A DNA stretch of 8,195 nt from Paenibacillaceae bacterium (GTDB taxonomy: Bacteria > Bacillota > Bacilli > Paenibacillales > NBRC-103111). Of the stretch, positions 1-7,337 are shown piece after piece (the stretch's first letter is position 1; each line of letters opens with the position of its first letter). The notes beneath the pieces are model-generated. The model had not been told where the DNA came from. It saw only the letters and a list, made by a program, of their open reading frames with translations, and did not search any database. The stretch is from the NCBI GenBank assembly GCA_020697475.1, contig JAJFMO010000134.1:1-8195 (forward strand), in the 5' to 3' direction. Made by a program: the position numbers and the translations under genes.

Positions 1-1451
<1,451 letters not shown>

Positions 1452-1499
1452 ACTTCGGATTCCTCCTTGGATACATTTTCGGCAAAAGAAGAGGTTGAA

Positions 1500-1530
1500 T
1501 TTCATCTAGCGAAACACGATTTCACGAAAT
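1500..1530. promoter_or_regulatory. two inverted repeats in the divergent acnA/amidase region
   Basis: TTTC-N7-GAAA (1500-1514) is followed by ATTTC-AC-GAAAT (1519-1530), which extends to 7-bp arms with one mismatch (1517-1532). Both lie just downstream of the proposed acnA -10 box, where a bound repressor would block acnA transcription. The sequence does not match the ATAA-N7-TTAT dyad of B. subtilis CcpC at citB, nor a CcpA cre site. It could also fold weakly in the acnA leader RNA. An operator role is inference. Confidence 0.3.
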
Positions 1531-1542
1531 TGCCTTATTTCT

Positions 1543-1571
1543 AGTATACCTGTTTGAAGTTGTCGCGTAAA
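1543..1571 (-). promoter_or_regulatory. candidate sigma-A promoter of acnA
   Basis: On the minus strand, -35 TTTACG (1571-1566) and -10 TATACT (1548-1543) are separated by 17 bp, matching the consensus at 4/6 and 5/6 positions. Transcription would begin near 1536, giving a leader of about 85 nt. The -35 box overlaps the Shine-Dalgarno of the divergent amidase gene, so the two genes share regulatory DNA. For the amidase strand I see only a weaker TTCACG-18 bp-TATACC pair (1521-1550). This is consensus matching by eye, not mapped start sites. Confidence 0.5.
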
Positions 1572-1585
1572 GGAGGAATTCATTC

Positions 1586-2632
1586 ATGAATCCGCCTGTT
1601 TTCACATATGTTGAAAATGATGAGGGGGAGTCGCTAGTGGTCTGGAGACCGGCGTTGTATGACTATGTCCATTTTCGCAATCAAATCTCGGTTCAGCCTT
1701 CCAAGGCGGATGCGGACGCGATTTTCGCCGACCGCTCCCTGGGCGAATCGCTCATCGACCGAGCGCAGACGATTCATGAATGGTACCGTGAGCGCGGTTG
1801 GCTGCAAGTACAGAACGAGACTCGACTGAAGCTGCTCCGCGTCGAAGAAAACTCGGACAACGTGTATGCGGAGATTGAATTGAAACGAACGGTTGAACAC
1901 GAAATGGTCCATATGCTCCATACCGAACAGCGCACGGAGCGGGAGCAAGTGTGGCTTACCTGTGCGGATGGGGGACATCGCTGGCAAGTGGCCGGAGTTC
2001 GACGACTGTCGGAAGAGAATTTAATCGCGGCGTCACCGCCTGACCCGGTCATTGCCGAAGCGGCAAGAGCGGCTTCCCAGCCGTATCTCAATATGGAGAT
2101 GCTTCGCTCTCCTTCCCCCAGCCGAGCCATCCCCTATAATCGCCGACATGTCCAAAGGTATGCCGATGAATGGTGGAACAGGGAGAATCCGCAATATTTG
2201 CATTTTGAAGTCGACTGCAGCAACTTCGTCTCCCAATGCATCCGCGCAGGCGGGGCGCCGATGAGCCGTACCGGGCGGCGGGATGCCGGCTGGTGGTACG
2301 TCGGCAAGCAAGGCGGACGAGAGCTGTGGAGCTACAGCTGGGCGGTGGCCAACAGCCTTTACCGCTACTTGAGCACCAGCCGATCCGGCATGCGCGCCGA
2401 AATCGTCGGCGATCCGCTCGAGCTGACGATCGGCGACGTCATCAGCTATGATTGGGACGGCACCGGCAAGTTCCAGCACAGCACCATCGTCGCGGCGACG
2501 GCCGCGGACGGGATGCCCTTGGTCAACGCTCATACGGTGGAGAGCTATCACCGCTATTGGGATTATCGCGATTCTTATGCCTGGACCCCGCAGACCCAGT
2601 ATCGATTTTTCCATATCGCCGACGAGTTTTAA
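1586..2632 (+). CDS. amidase domain-containing protein (Amidase_6, papain/NlpC-like fold)
   Basis: A 348-residue protein with two parts. Residues 1-170 are an uncharacterised N-terminal region, rich in charged residues with alternating strand-like segments. Residues about 183-345 match the Amidase_6 family (PF12671): YNRRHVQRYADEWW, then DCSNFVSQC with probable catalytic Cys211, the W-x-YSW segment, and FQHSTIV with probable catalytic His298, followed by LVNAHT and a Tyr/Trp-rich tail. The family is presumed to cleave amide or peptide bonds by a thiol mechanism; the natural substrate is not known. No signal peptide or membrane segment is visible at this start, so it appears cytoplasmic, unlike many cell-wall amidases. 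The ATG has an excellent AAAGGAGG (1569-1576) with a 9-nt spacer, so the start is secure. The gene stands alone between acnA (divergent) and ddl, with a 114-nt gap to the latter. Confidence 0.9.
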   Translation: MNPPVFTYVENDEGESLVVWRPALYDYVHFRNQISVQPSKADADAIFADRSLGESLIDRAQTIHEWYRERGWLQVQNETRLKLLRVEENSDNVYAEIELKRTVEHEMVHMLHTEQRTEREQVWLTCADGGHRWQVAGVRRLSEENLIAASPPDPVIAEAARAASQPYLNMEMLRSPSPSRAIPYNRRHVQRYADEWWNRENPQYLHFEVDCSNFVSQCIRAGGAPMSRTGRRDAGWWYVGKQGGRELWSYSWAVANSLYRYLSTSRSGMRAEIVGDPLELTIGDVISYDWDGTGKFQHSTIVAATAADGMPLVNAHTVESYHRYWDYRDSYAWTPQTQYRFFHIADEF

Positions 2633-2664
2633 TGCATTCTAGAGCGATTCTTCCATAGATTGCC

Positions 2665-2703
2665 TACGCTGGGCGGGAAATATGCATCTGGCTTTTCAGC
2701 GTA
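2665..2703. repeat. 7-bp inverted repeat upstream of ddl
   Basis: TACGCTG (2665-2671) and CAGCGTA (2697-2703) are perfect inverted arms 25 nt apart. The right arm overlaps the proposed ddl -35 region. There is no T-tract, so it is a poor terminator for the amidase gene. It could be an operator or chance. Confidence 0.3.
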
Positions 2704-2721
2704 ACTCTGAATGTGTACAAT
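2693..2721 (+). promoter_or_regulatory. candidate sigma-A promoter of ddl
   Basis: -35 TTTTCA (2693-2698) and -10 TACAAT (2716-2721) are 17 bp apart and match the consensus at 4/6 and 5/6 positions. The predicted start near 2728 gives a short leader before the ddl start. No terminator is visible between the amidase gene and this promoter, so readthrough from the amidase is possible. Confidence 0.45.
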
Positions 2722-2746
2722 AGTAGAGTAAGTTGATGGGAGGTCG

Positions 2747-3991
2747 TTGAACGTTTTGGAAAAGAAGCTTAGGCTCGGTCTGATATACGGCGGGAGATCC
2801 GGGGAACACGAGGTCTCGTTGCAGACGGCGATGGCGGTTATCAAGGAGTTGGATCAGAGCAAATACGAGATTCTTCCTTTTTACATAACCAAGCAAGGAA
2901 TTTGGCACTCGGGAATTCAGTTGCAGGGAACGACCGATGTACAGGCGTTGACAGCACAAACGTTGACAGCGTTCGATGAGATGAGCGCCGGGCTGGCAGA
3001 GTCGCCCGTCGCGTCGATCTTCGGTTCGGCATCCGATCTTTCGGAGCAAGCGGATCACAAGGCTCCTACGACTCAAGGAGTGGATCCGGCTCAAGCGGAC
3101 GGCTTGCCGCGGCTTGACGTCGCGTTCCCTCTCTTGCACGGCACGTTCGGGGAAGACGGCACGATCCAGGGCTTGCTCGAGATGGCGGACATCCCTTACG
3201 TCGGGGCGGGAGTGCTCGCGTCGGCAGTCGGTATGGACAAAGTGATGATGAAGAAAATTTTCGCCCAGGAAGGGCTTCCGCAGTGCTTGTTCCGCTACTT
3301 CACCCGCAGCCAGTGGGCGAACGAGCGGGAATTTTATTTGATGGAGATTGAAGTTTCACTCGGCTATCCGTGCTTTGTCAAGCCGGCCAACCTGGGTTCC
3401 AGTGTCGGGATATCCAAGGTGCGCACCCGCGAGGAATTGATCGCCGCGGTTGAGCAAGCTTTCCAATACGACCGCAAAGTCATCGTGGAAGAGAGCATCG
3501 ACGCACGTGAAATTGAAGTGAGCGTATTGGGGAACGATAACCCGCGGGCGTCGGTACCCGGGGAGATCGTGCCGGCCAGCGAATTTTACGATTATAAAGC
3601 GAAGTACGTCGATGGTACGTCGGCAATGATCATTCCTGCAGATTTGCCGGAGACGGTGAAGTCTCAGATCCGGGAGCTGGCGCTTCGGGCCTATACGGCG
3701 ATCGACGGGTCGGGTCTCTCGCGCGTCGACTTTTTCCTCGTTCGTGAAGATGGAGGGGGCGTCTCGGCAGACGGTGCAGCGGCGGAAGACGGCGCCTCTG
3801 CGGAAGCGGGTCAAGCTCGCATCCTAATTAACGAGATCAACACGATGCCCGGCTTCACTCCGTTCAGCATGTACCCCCTGTTGTGGAAAGAGTCGGGATT
3901 GTCATACGGGGAACTGCTGGATGAGTTGATTCGACTGGCCATTGAGCGCCACGAGGCGAAGCGGCAAATTCGCTATACTTTCGACGTATAG
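2747..3991 (+). CDS. ddl: D-alanine--D-alanine ligase
   Basis: Joins two D-alanines using ATP to make the dipeptide that ends the peptidoglycan precursor; cytoplasmic, ATP-grasp family. Motifs in order: GLIYGGRSGEHEVSLQTA (Glu20 matches the catalytic Glu15 of E. coli DdlB), LLHGTFGEDGTIQG (130-142), PYVGAGVLASAVGMDK, FVKPANLGSSVGIS (210-223), VEESIDAREIEV, EFYDYKAKYVDG (279-290), SRVDFF and NEINTMPGFT. The Tyr residues of EFYDYKAKY favour D-Ala-D-Ala specificity over VanA-type D-Ala-D-Lac. At 414 residues it is longer than the usual 350-370, with a low-complexity stretch around 75-122 and an Ala/Gly/Glu/Asp-rich insertion at 334-357. The start is TTG and uncertain: GGGAGG (2738-2743) lies only 3 nt from TTG 2747 and 12 nt from the in-frame TTG at 2756; no in-frame ATG fits. 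Confidence 0.96.
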   Translation: MNVLEKKLRLGLIYGGRSGEHEVSLQTAMAVIKELDQSKYEILPFYITKQGIWHSGIQLQGTTDVQALTAQTLTAFDEMSAGLAESPVASIFGSASDLSEQADHKAPTTQGVDPAQADGLPRLDVAFPLLHGTFGEDGTIQGLLEMADIPYVGAGVLASAVGMDKVMMKKIFAQEGLPQCLFRYFTRSQWANEREFYLMEIEVSLGYPCFVKPANLGSSVGISKVRTREELIAAVEQAFQYDRKVIVEESIDAREIEVSVLGNDNPRASVPGEIVPASEFYDYKAKYVDGTSAMIIPADLPETVKSQIRELALRAYTAIDGSGLSRVDFFLVREDGGGVSADGAAAEDGASAEAGQARILINEINTMPGFTPFSMYPLLWKESGLSYGELLDELIRLAIERHEAKRQIRYTFDV

Positions 3992-3993
3992 CG
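3971..3993 (+). repeat. hairpin across the ddl stop codon
   Basis: CGCTATAC (3971-3978) and GTATAGCG (3986-3993) form a perfect 8-bp inverted repeat with a 7-nt loop, spanning the last ddl codons and the TAG stop at 3989-3991. No run of T follows, so it is not a standard intrinsic terminator. It could stabilise the ddl 3' end or be a processing site. Confidence 0.5.
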
Positions 3994-4074
3994 GATGCAT
4001 ACGATGAAAGCAATTCCTTACGGAATTGCTAAGCGGATGCTTACGAAGAAAGCAATTCCTGACGGAATTGCTAA
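3991..4074. repeat. two tandem 42-bp palindromic repeats
   Basis: Copy 1 is 3991-4032 and copy 2 is 4033-4074; they match at 39 of 42 positions by hand alignment. Each carries a perfect 9-bp inverted repeat, AGCAATTCC and GGAATTGCT, around a 4-nt loop: TTAC in copy 1 (4009-4030) and TGAC in copy 2 (4051-4072). Two of the three differences fall outside the hairpin and one is in its loop, so both stems are intact. Copy 2 ends two bases before the Shine-Dalgarno of the next gene. There is no poly-T. The form resembles dispersed palindromic (REP-like) elements; no third copy was seen in this window. Confidence 0.9.
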
Positions 4075-4089
4075 TAGGAGGGACGAACA

Positions 4090-4422
4090 ATGGGTTTTCA
4101 GACGGAATTCAATTCGGTCTGCAAATTTAAAGACGCGCAAGAATTGTACGAGCTGTTGGAGTACGGCCGCGGCAAGATGGTCAAGAGCGGCTTCCGCGTC
4201 TATCCGACCGGGCAGAAGGTGATCGCTTATTCCCCGGAGAACAAGGCGATTGCCATTGTGAAAATATTGGTATCGCTCGCGGAAATCAACTTTCAAGGGG
4301 AAGAGATCACCCAAGTCGAGATGGAACTGGTGCGCAAGCTGACGGATGAGGAATCCCGCATCCAGACCGAGCTCGCTCATGAGATGTTCTTCGGAGAGCA
4401 GCAGTCGAAAACCGGGGTGTGA
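4090..4422 (+). CDS. uncharacterised 110-residue protein
   Basis: I do not recognise this protein with confidence. It appears soluble and cytoplasmic, with no signal peptide or membrane segment. The N-terminal half contains MGFQTEFNSV, GFRVYP (residues about 54-59) and a strand-like AIAIVKILVSLAEI; the C-terminal third is acidic and probably helical. The MG-x3-EFN start and the G-[FY]-R-[VL]-YP segment loosely recall the DUF2584 family of Bacillus, but that is a weak resemblance from memory. The ATG has a good AGGAGG (4076-4081) with an 8-nt spacer. It lies 98 nt after ddl with the palindromic repeats between, and no promoter or terminator is evident there, so co-transcription with ddl is likely. 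Confidence 0.85.
   Translation: MGFQTEFNSVCKFKDAQELYELLEYGRGKMVKSGFRVYPTGQKVIAYSPENKAIAIVKILVSLAEINFQGEEITQVEMELVRKLTDEESRIQTELAHEMFFGEQQSKTGV
4099..4121. repeat. 23-bp near-palindrome inside the start of the 110-residue gene
   Basis: CAGACGGAATT and AATTCGGTCTG flank a single central C; 10 of 11 arm positions pair. It begins 10 nt into the coding sequence and shares the string GACGGAATT with the second tandem repeat just upstream (4061-4069). It could be an operator-like site, an mRNA structure near the start codon, or coincidence. Confidence 0.5.
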
Positions 4423-4465
4423 CCTCTTCTGCATAAATGCGCATAGGTAAAACCTTCCTTGGGGA

Positions 4466-4474
4466 TGTTATAAG
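4466..4474 (+). promoter_or_regulatory. candidate extended -10 promoter for the membrane-protein pair
   Basis: TGTTATAAG (4466-4474) is an extended -10 element (TG-N followed by TATAAG, 5/6 to consensus). No good -35 box is found at 16-18 bp upstream. It sits in the 105-nt gap after the 110-residue gene, about 55 nt before the TTG start of the next gene. No strong terminator is seen in the same gap. Confidence 0.35.
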
Positions 4475-4527
4475 GTGTGCATAGGGTTGCATTACACCAA
4501 TAAAACCTCAAGGGACGGTTGTAAAGC

Positions 4528-5031
4528 TTGATTATCAATGTGCTGTGGGAAACGGTAACGTTCATCTTGATCATGATCGTTTGCATTCGCACGGTTCCGT
4601 TCAGGCGGATCCGGGAAGCGGTCGCCAATTTTCTGATCATGCAAGTAATCACTTGGGGACTGGGTACCGTCATCGTCGAATTCAAGTGGAAAGTTCACCC
4701 GGTTCGCATGTTTCCCGAAATCACACGGCAAGATTTTATGAACGATTACTTTATTTATCCCCTCGTGTCGGTACTGTTTTATTTTTATTACCCGAGGGAC
4801 AATACCCGGAACGCAAAAATCGGTTACACCTTGGCTTGGGCTGGCGCCATTGGGTTATGGGATTTTGGAATGGACATGCTGACCGAGTTGGAACAATATG
4901 TGCATTGGAATGCGATGATCCACTTCATGCTCTCTTTCCTGGCATTGCTGGCTTGCAACGGCTTCACTCACTGGTTCTTCAAGCATCCGTTCCCGACGAA
5001 ACAGAAGGTTGAATCCTATGGGCAAAAATGA
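4528..5031 (+). CDS. CBO0543-family integral membrane protein, copy 1
   Basis: A 167-residue, strongly hydrophobic protein with four or five likely membrane segments (about 3-20, 32-50, 74-88, 96-116, 128-146). It carries the pattern I associate with the CBO0543 family of Bacillota: P-x3-RIREA after the first helix (24-31), W-x-LG (43-46), IGY (98-100), Y-x-HW (124-127) and a closing HWF (148-150). No function is known and no catalytic motif stands out. The start is TTG; a taa stop lies just upstream in frame, and the only ribosome site is a weak AAGGGA about 12 nt away. GTG 4540 is an alternative, but starting at 4528 makes the conserved residues fall at the same numbers as in copy 2. It overlaps copy 2 by 14 nt, suggesting translational coupling and joint function. 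Confidence 0.85.
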   Translation: MIINVLWETVTFILIMIVCIRTVPFRRIREAVANFLIMQVITWGLGTVIVEFKWKVHPVRMFPEITRQDFMNDYFIYPLVSVLFYFYYPRDNTRNAKIGYTLAWAGAIGLWDFGMDMLTELEQYVHWNAMIHFMLSFLALLACNGFTHWFFKHPFPTKQKVESYGQK

Positions 5032-5506
5032 ATACATCGAGCTGTCCATCTGGGTCGTCTCCATCGCATTGATGCTGTTCTTTATTCCCAGAGCAAGAAT
5101 TCGCGAAGCGGCGGTCAGCTTCATGTTCACGCAATTGCTCTCTTGGATTCTCGGCTACCTCGTCGTTTATTTCGGCTTGCTCTCCTATCCGAAGCACTTT
5201 TTCGCCACTGCAACGGACACCAGCTTCACGTACGAATTTCTCGCCTTCCCCGCTATCAGCGCGATCATGAACGTGCATTTTCCCACCGGTAAACCGGTTT
5301 GGCTGCAAATCGGCTATTGGTTGCTCTTCCCGACCGTTCTGACGTTGGTGGAAATCGTGCTCGTTCATTACACGAATCTCATCTTATATATTCACTGGGC
5401 ATGGTACATCAGTTGGATCTCGATTGCCGCGACAATGCTGCTTGCCTTCGCCTTTCACAATTGGTTCGTCACCGGCTCGTGGAAACGCCCCAGAAGAATG
5501 GCCTGA
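5018..5506 (+). CDS. CBO0543-family integral membrane protein, copy 2
   Basis: A 162-residue membrane protein, paralogous to the one just upstream. Pro24, RIREA (27-31), Trp43, Gly46, Pro58, Pro78, IGY (98-100), Y-x-HW (124-127) and WF (149-150) occupy identical positions in both, and the two align essentially without gaps at roughly 25% identity by hand count. Likely membrane segments are about 8-24, 33-55, 72-86, 95-117 and 123-148, with a basic tail (KRPRR). I prefer ATG 5018 over the in-frame TTG 5009: AAGG (5005-5008) is 9 nt from the ATG, and the alignment with copy 1 supports it. The start lies inside the end of copy 1. Function is unknown; the pair may form a heteromeric membrane complex, which is inference. 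Confidence 0.87.
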   Translation: MGKNEYIELSIWVVSIALMLFFIPRARIREAAVSFMFTQLLSWILGYLVVYFGLLSYPKHFFATATDTSFTYEFLAFPAISAIMNVHFPTGKPVWLQIGYWLLFPTVLTLVEIVLVHYTNLILYIHWAWYISWISIAATMLLAFAFHNWFVTGSWKRPRRMA

Positions 5507-5534
5507 CCGACATGCACTATTTGGCATATTGCCC

Positions 5535-5563
5535 TTGAAATGTCGCTGGAAATCGGGTACTTT
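5535..5563 (+). promoter_or_regulatory. candidate promoter of fabI
   Basis: -35 TTGAAA (5535-5540, 5/6) is followed after 17 bp by TACTTT (5558-5563), which keeps only the T, A and final T of the -10 consensus. It is the best pair in the 111-nt gap before fabI. I saw no clear FapR operator of the TTAGTACC type. Confidence 0.3.
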
Positions 5564-5571
5564 GAAAAGGG

Positions 5572-5588
5572 AGGCGGACGAGCCGCCT
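5572..5588 (+). repeat. GC-rich hairpin in the fabI leader
   Basis: AGGCGG (5572-5577) and CCGCCT (5583-5588) are perfect 6-bp arms around a 5-nt loop. An AT-rich stretch and the fabI Shine-Dalgarno follow, but no T-tract. It may be a weak end for the upstream membrane-gene transcript or a leader structure. Confidence 0.4.
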
Positions 5589-5617
5589 ATCCATAATAAT
5601 AGGAAGGGAACGATACG

Positions 5618-6388
5618 ATGGAATCCATGCTGACTGGGAAAAATATACTGATCATGGGCGTCGCCAACGAACGCAGCATTGCTTGGGCGATCGCGCAATC
5701 GCTTGCCGGACAAGGCGCAAGACTTGCATTTACTTATGAGAATGAGAGAGTAGAGGAGCGGGTGCGCAAGCTCGCGGAGAAAATTCCCGATGCGGTGATC
5801 CTTCCTTGCAATGTAACGGTTGATGAGGAGATCGACAGCCTGGCCGCGGCATTGAAGGAACGTTTCGGCGTGCTGCATGGTCTCGTGCACAGTATTGCGT
5901 TCGCCAAGTCCGAGGAATTGGAAGGCCATTATGTCAACACGTCGCGGGCGGGCTTTGCCTTGGCTCATGACATCAGCGCCTATTCATTGGTCGCTGTGGC
6001 GCAGCGGATGTACCCGCTGATGACCGAAGGCGGCAGCATCATGACGATGACTTACCTCGGTTCAGTGCGGGCGATCCGCAATTACAACGTCATGGGCGTG
6101 GCCAAGGCGGCGCTGGAGGCGAGCGTGCGTTATTTGGCCAATGATCTGGGGCAGTACAATATCCGAGTCAACGGTGTCTCTGCTGGGCCCATCCGGACTT
6201 TGGCCGCTAAGGGGATCAAAGACTTCAACTCCATTCTGCATACGGTGGAAGAGAAAGCTCCGCTGCGTCGCGGCACTGATCCGGCGGAAGTAGCGGATAC
6301 GGCGCTGTTCCTGATGAGTTCGATGTCGCGCGGCGTCACCGGCGGCGTTATCTACGTCGACAGCGGCTACAATATTATTGGTGTATGA
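5618..6388 (+). CDS. fabI: enoyl-[acyl-carrier-protein] reductase (NADH-type, FabI)
   Basis: Reduces the trans-2-enoyl-ACP double bond in the last step of each fatty-acid elongation cycle; cytoplasmic, short-chain dehydrogenase fold, normally a tetramer. The 256-residue length is typical. Visible features are the nucleotide-binding GVANERSIAWAIA (14-26), HSIAFA (91-96), catalytic Tyr146 in TYLG, Tyr156 and Lys163 in the Tyr-x6-Lys motif YNVMGVAK, and SAGPIRTLAAKGI (188-200), the substrate-loop region. The residue at the position of E. coli Gly93 (mutated in triclosan resistance) is Ala94, as in S. aureus FabI. Overall it resembles the Gram-positive form. The ATG has AAGGGA (5604-5609) about 8 nt upstream; a second ATG at 5627 is less likely. 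A 60-nt gap to the phosphatase gene suggests co-transcription. Confidence 0.97.
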   Translation: MESMLTGKNILIMGVANERSIAWAIAQSLAGQGARLAFTYENERVEERVRKLAEKIPDAVILPCNVTVDEEIDSLAAALKERFGVLHGLVHSIAFAKSEELEGHYVNTSRAGFALAHDISAYSLVAVAQRMYPLMTEGGSIMTMTYLGSVRAIRNYNVMGVAKAALEASVRYLANDLGQYNIRVNGVSAGPIRTLAAKGIKDFNSILHTVEEKAPLRRGTDPAEVADTALFLMSSMSRGVTGGVIYVDSGYNIIGV

Positions 6389-6448
6389 TCGAACACATCG
6401 GAGTTGATCCCGACCAGGGTAAAGCAACCGAAGAAAGAGTGAGACATC

Positions 6449-7300
6449 ATGGCTGAGACGCATCGCTACACTTTGGGCGGCAAGAGCTTCACCGCGGTGG
6501 CGGTCAATACCGCAGCGAAGGCGGGAGAGTGGGTCCACAGCAAGCTGGGCAATTATTCGAATTTATCGACCAAATATTCATCAAGCGATTTGGTGACCGA
6601 AGTGGACAAAGGCTCGGAGACGCTCATACGCAACTTGATTCATACGCATTTCCCCGATCATGCGTTCTTGGGCGAGGAGGGCGTCGGCGCTGGACCGGCC
6701 GCTTCCTCTCAAGCGTTGCGCAAAGCGGCGGATTCCGAGTACCTCTGGGTCGTGGATCCCATCGACGGAACGACGAATTTCGTACACGGCTTTCCGTTCT
6801 TCAGCGTCTCGATCGCTCTCGCATACCGCGGCGAGGTGATCGTCGGCGTCGTCTACGACCCCAGCCGGGACGAATTGTTCGTTGCGGAGAAGGGCAAGGG
6901 GGCTTACGTCCGGGGGAAGCGGCTGCAGGTTGCGCCGCAGCGGGCGTTGTCCGACAGCTTGCTAGGCTCCGGCTTTCCGGCGGACAGGGACTATGCGCTG
7001 CCGTGCAACTTGCGGGGCATCAACGCATTGACGCCGAAGGTCAGGAACATTCGTAGTGCCGGGTCGGCCGCTCTGCATCTGGCCTACGTTGCTGCCGGCC
7101 GTCTGACCGGCTTCTGGGAGATCGGGCTGAATTCGTGGGATATCGCGGCCGGCGCGCTGCTCGTGCAAGAGGCCGGCGGTACGGTGAGCGATACGCTCGG
7201 CAATCCGTATTCGCTGGAAGTGCGCAATGTGGTGGCCAGCAACGGGCTGATCCACCAGGAATTTCTGGATGAATTGGCGGCGGCTGGAGCGACGAAGTAG
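6449..7300 (+). CDS. inositol monophosphatase family protein
   Basis: A 283-residue Mg2+-dependent phosphatase of the IMPase/SuhB superfamily; members hydrolyse inositol-1-phosphate or related sugar phosphates and some act on 3'-phosphoadenosine phosphate or fructose-1,6-bisphosphate. Metal-site motifs are complete: GEE (75-77), DPIDGTTNF (103-111, Asp103 and Asp106), and WDIAAG (230-235, Asp231). The SSSDLVTEVDK segment (44-54) matches the conserved strand before the active site. Length fits the family (about 260-290). Substrate cannot be decided from sequence; B. subtilis YktC/SuhB is the nearest characterised comparison I can name. The ribosome site (AAAGAGTGAG) is weaker than its neighbours'. 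It follows fabI closely and is closed by a strong terminator, so the two probably form one transcription unit without an obvious metabolic link. Confidence 0.95.
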   Translation: MAETHRYTLGGKSFTAVAVNTAAKAGEWVHSKLGNYSNLSTKYSSSDLVTEVDKGSETLIRNLIHTHFPDHAFLGEEGVGAGPAASSQALRKAADSEYLWVVDPIDGTTNFVHGFPFFSVSIALAYRGEVIVGVVYDPSRDELFVAEKGKGAYVRGKRLQVAPQRALSDSLLGSGFPADRDYALPCNLRGINALTPKVRNIRSAGSAALHLAYVAAGRLTGFWEIGLNSWDIAAGALLVQEAGGTVSDTLGNPYSLEVRNVVASNGLIHQEFLDELAAAGATK

Positions 7301-7337
7301 CTAGCTTGCAGCTGTGCCGGCCAAAGTAGAATACAAG

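Noticed and set aside
2033..2614. A 193-codon open frame on the minus strand
   Set aside because: It lies fully antisense to the amidase gene, whose plus-strand frame has a strong ribosome site and clear catalytic motifs. The antisense product has no recognisable domain, and GC-rich coding DNA often leaves such frames open.
2747..3991. VanA-type D-Ala-D-Lac ligase (vancomycin resistance)
   Set aside because: The EFYDYKAKY segment carries the Tyr residues of true D-Ala-D-Ala ligases, and no vanH or vanX neighbour is present.
3995..4222. A plus-strand frame through the tandem repeats giving a repeated KAIP-x-GIA peptide
   Set aside because: The repeat length (42) is a multiple of three, so the frame stays open by arithmetic. 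It then runs out of frame through the 110-residue gene, which has the better start and ribosome site.
5507..5617. FapR operator before fabI
   Set aside because: GGGTACTTTGA at 5555-5565 slightly recalls a half-site, but no palindromic TTAGTACC-type element is present.
5384..5968. A 194-codon minus-strand open frame across the fabI start
   Set aside because: It is antisense to both the second membrane gene and fabI, has no ribosome site of note and no family resemblance.
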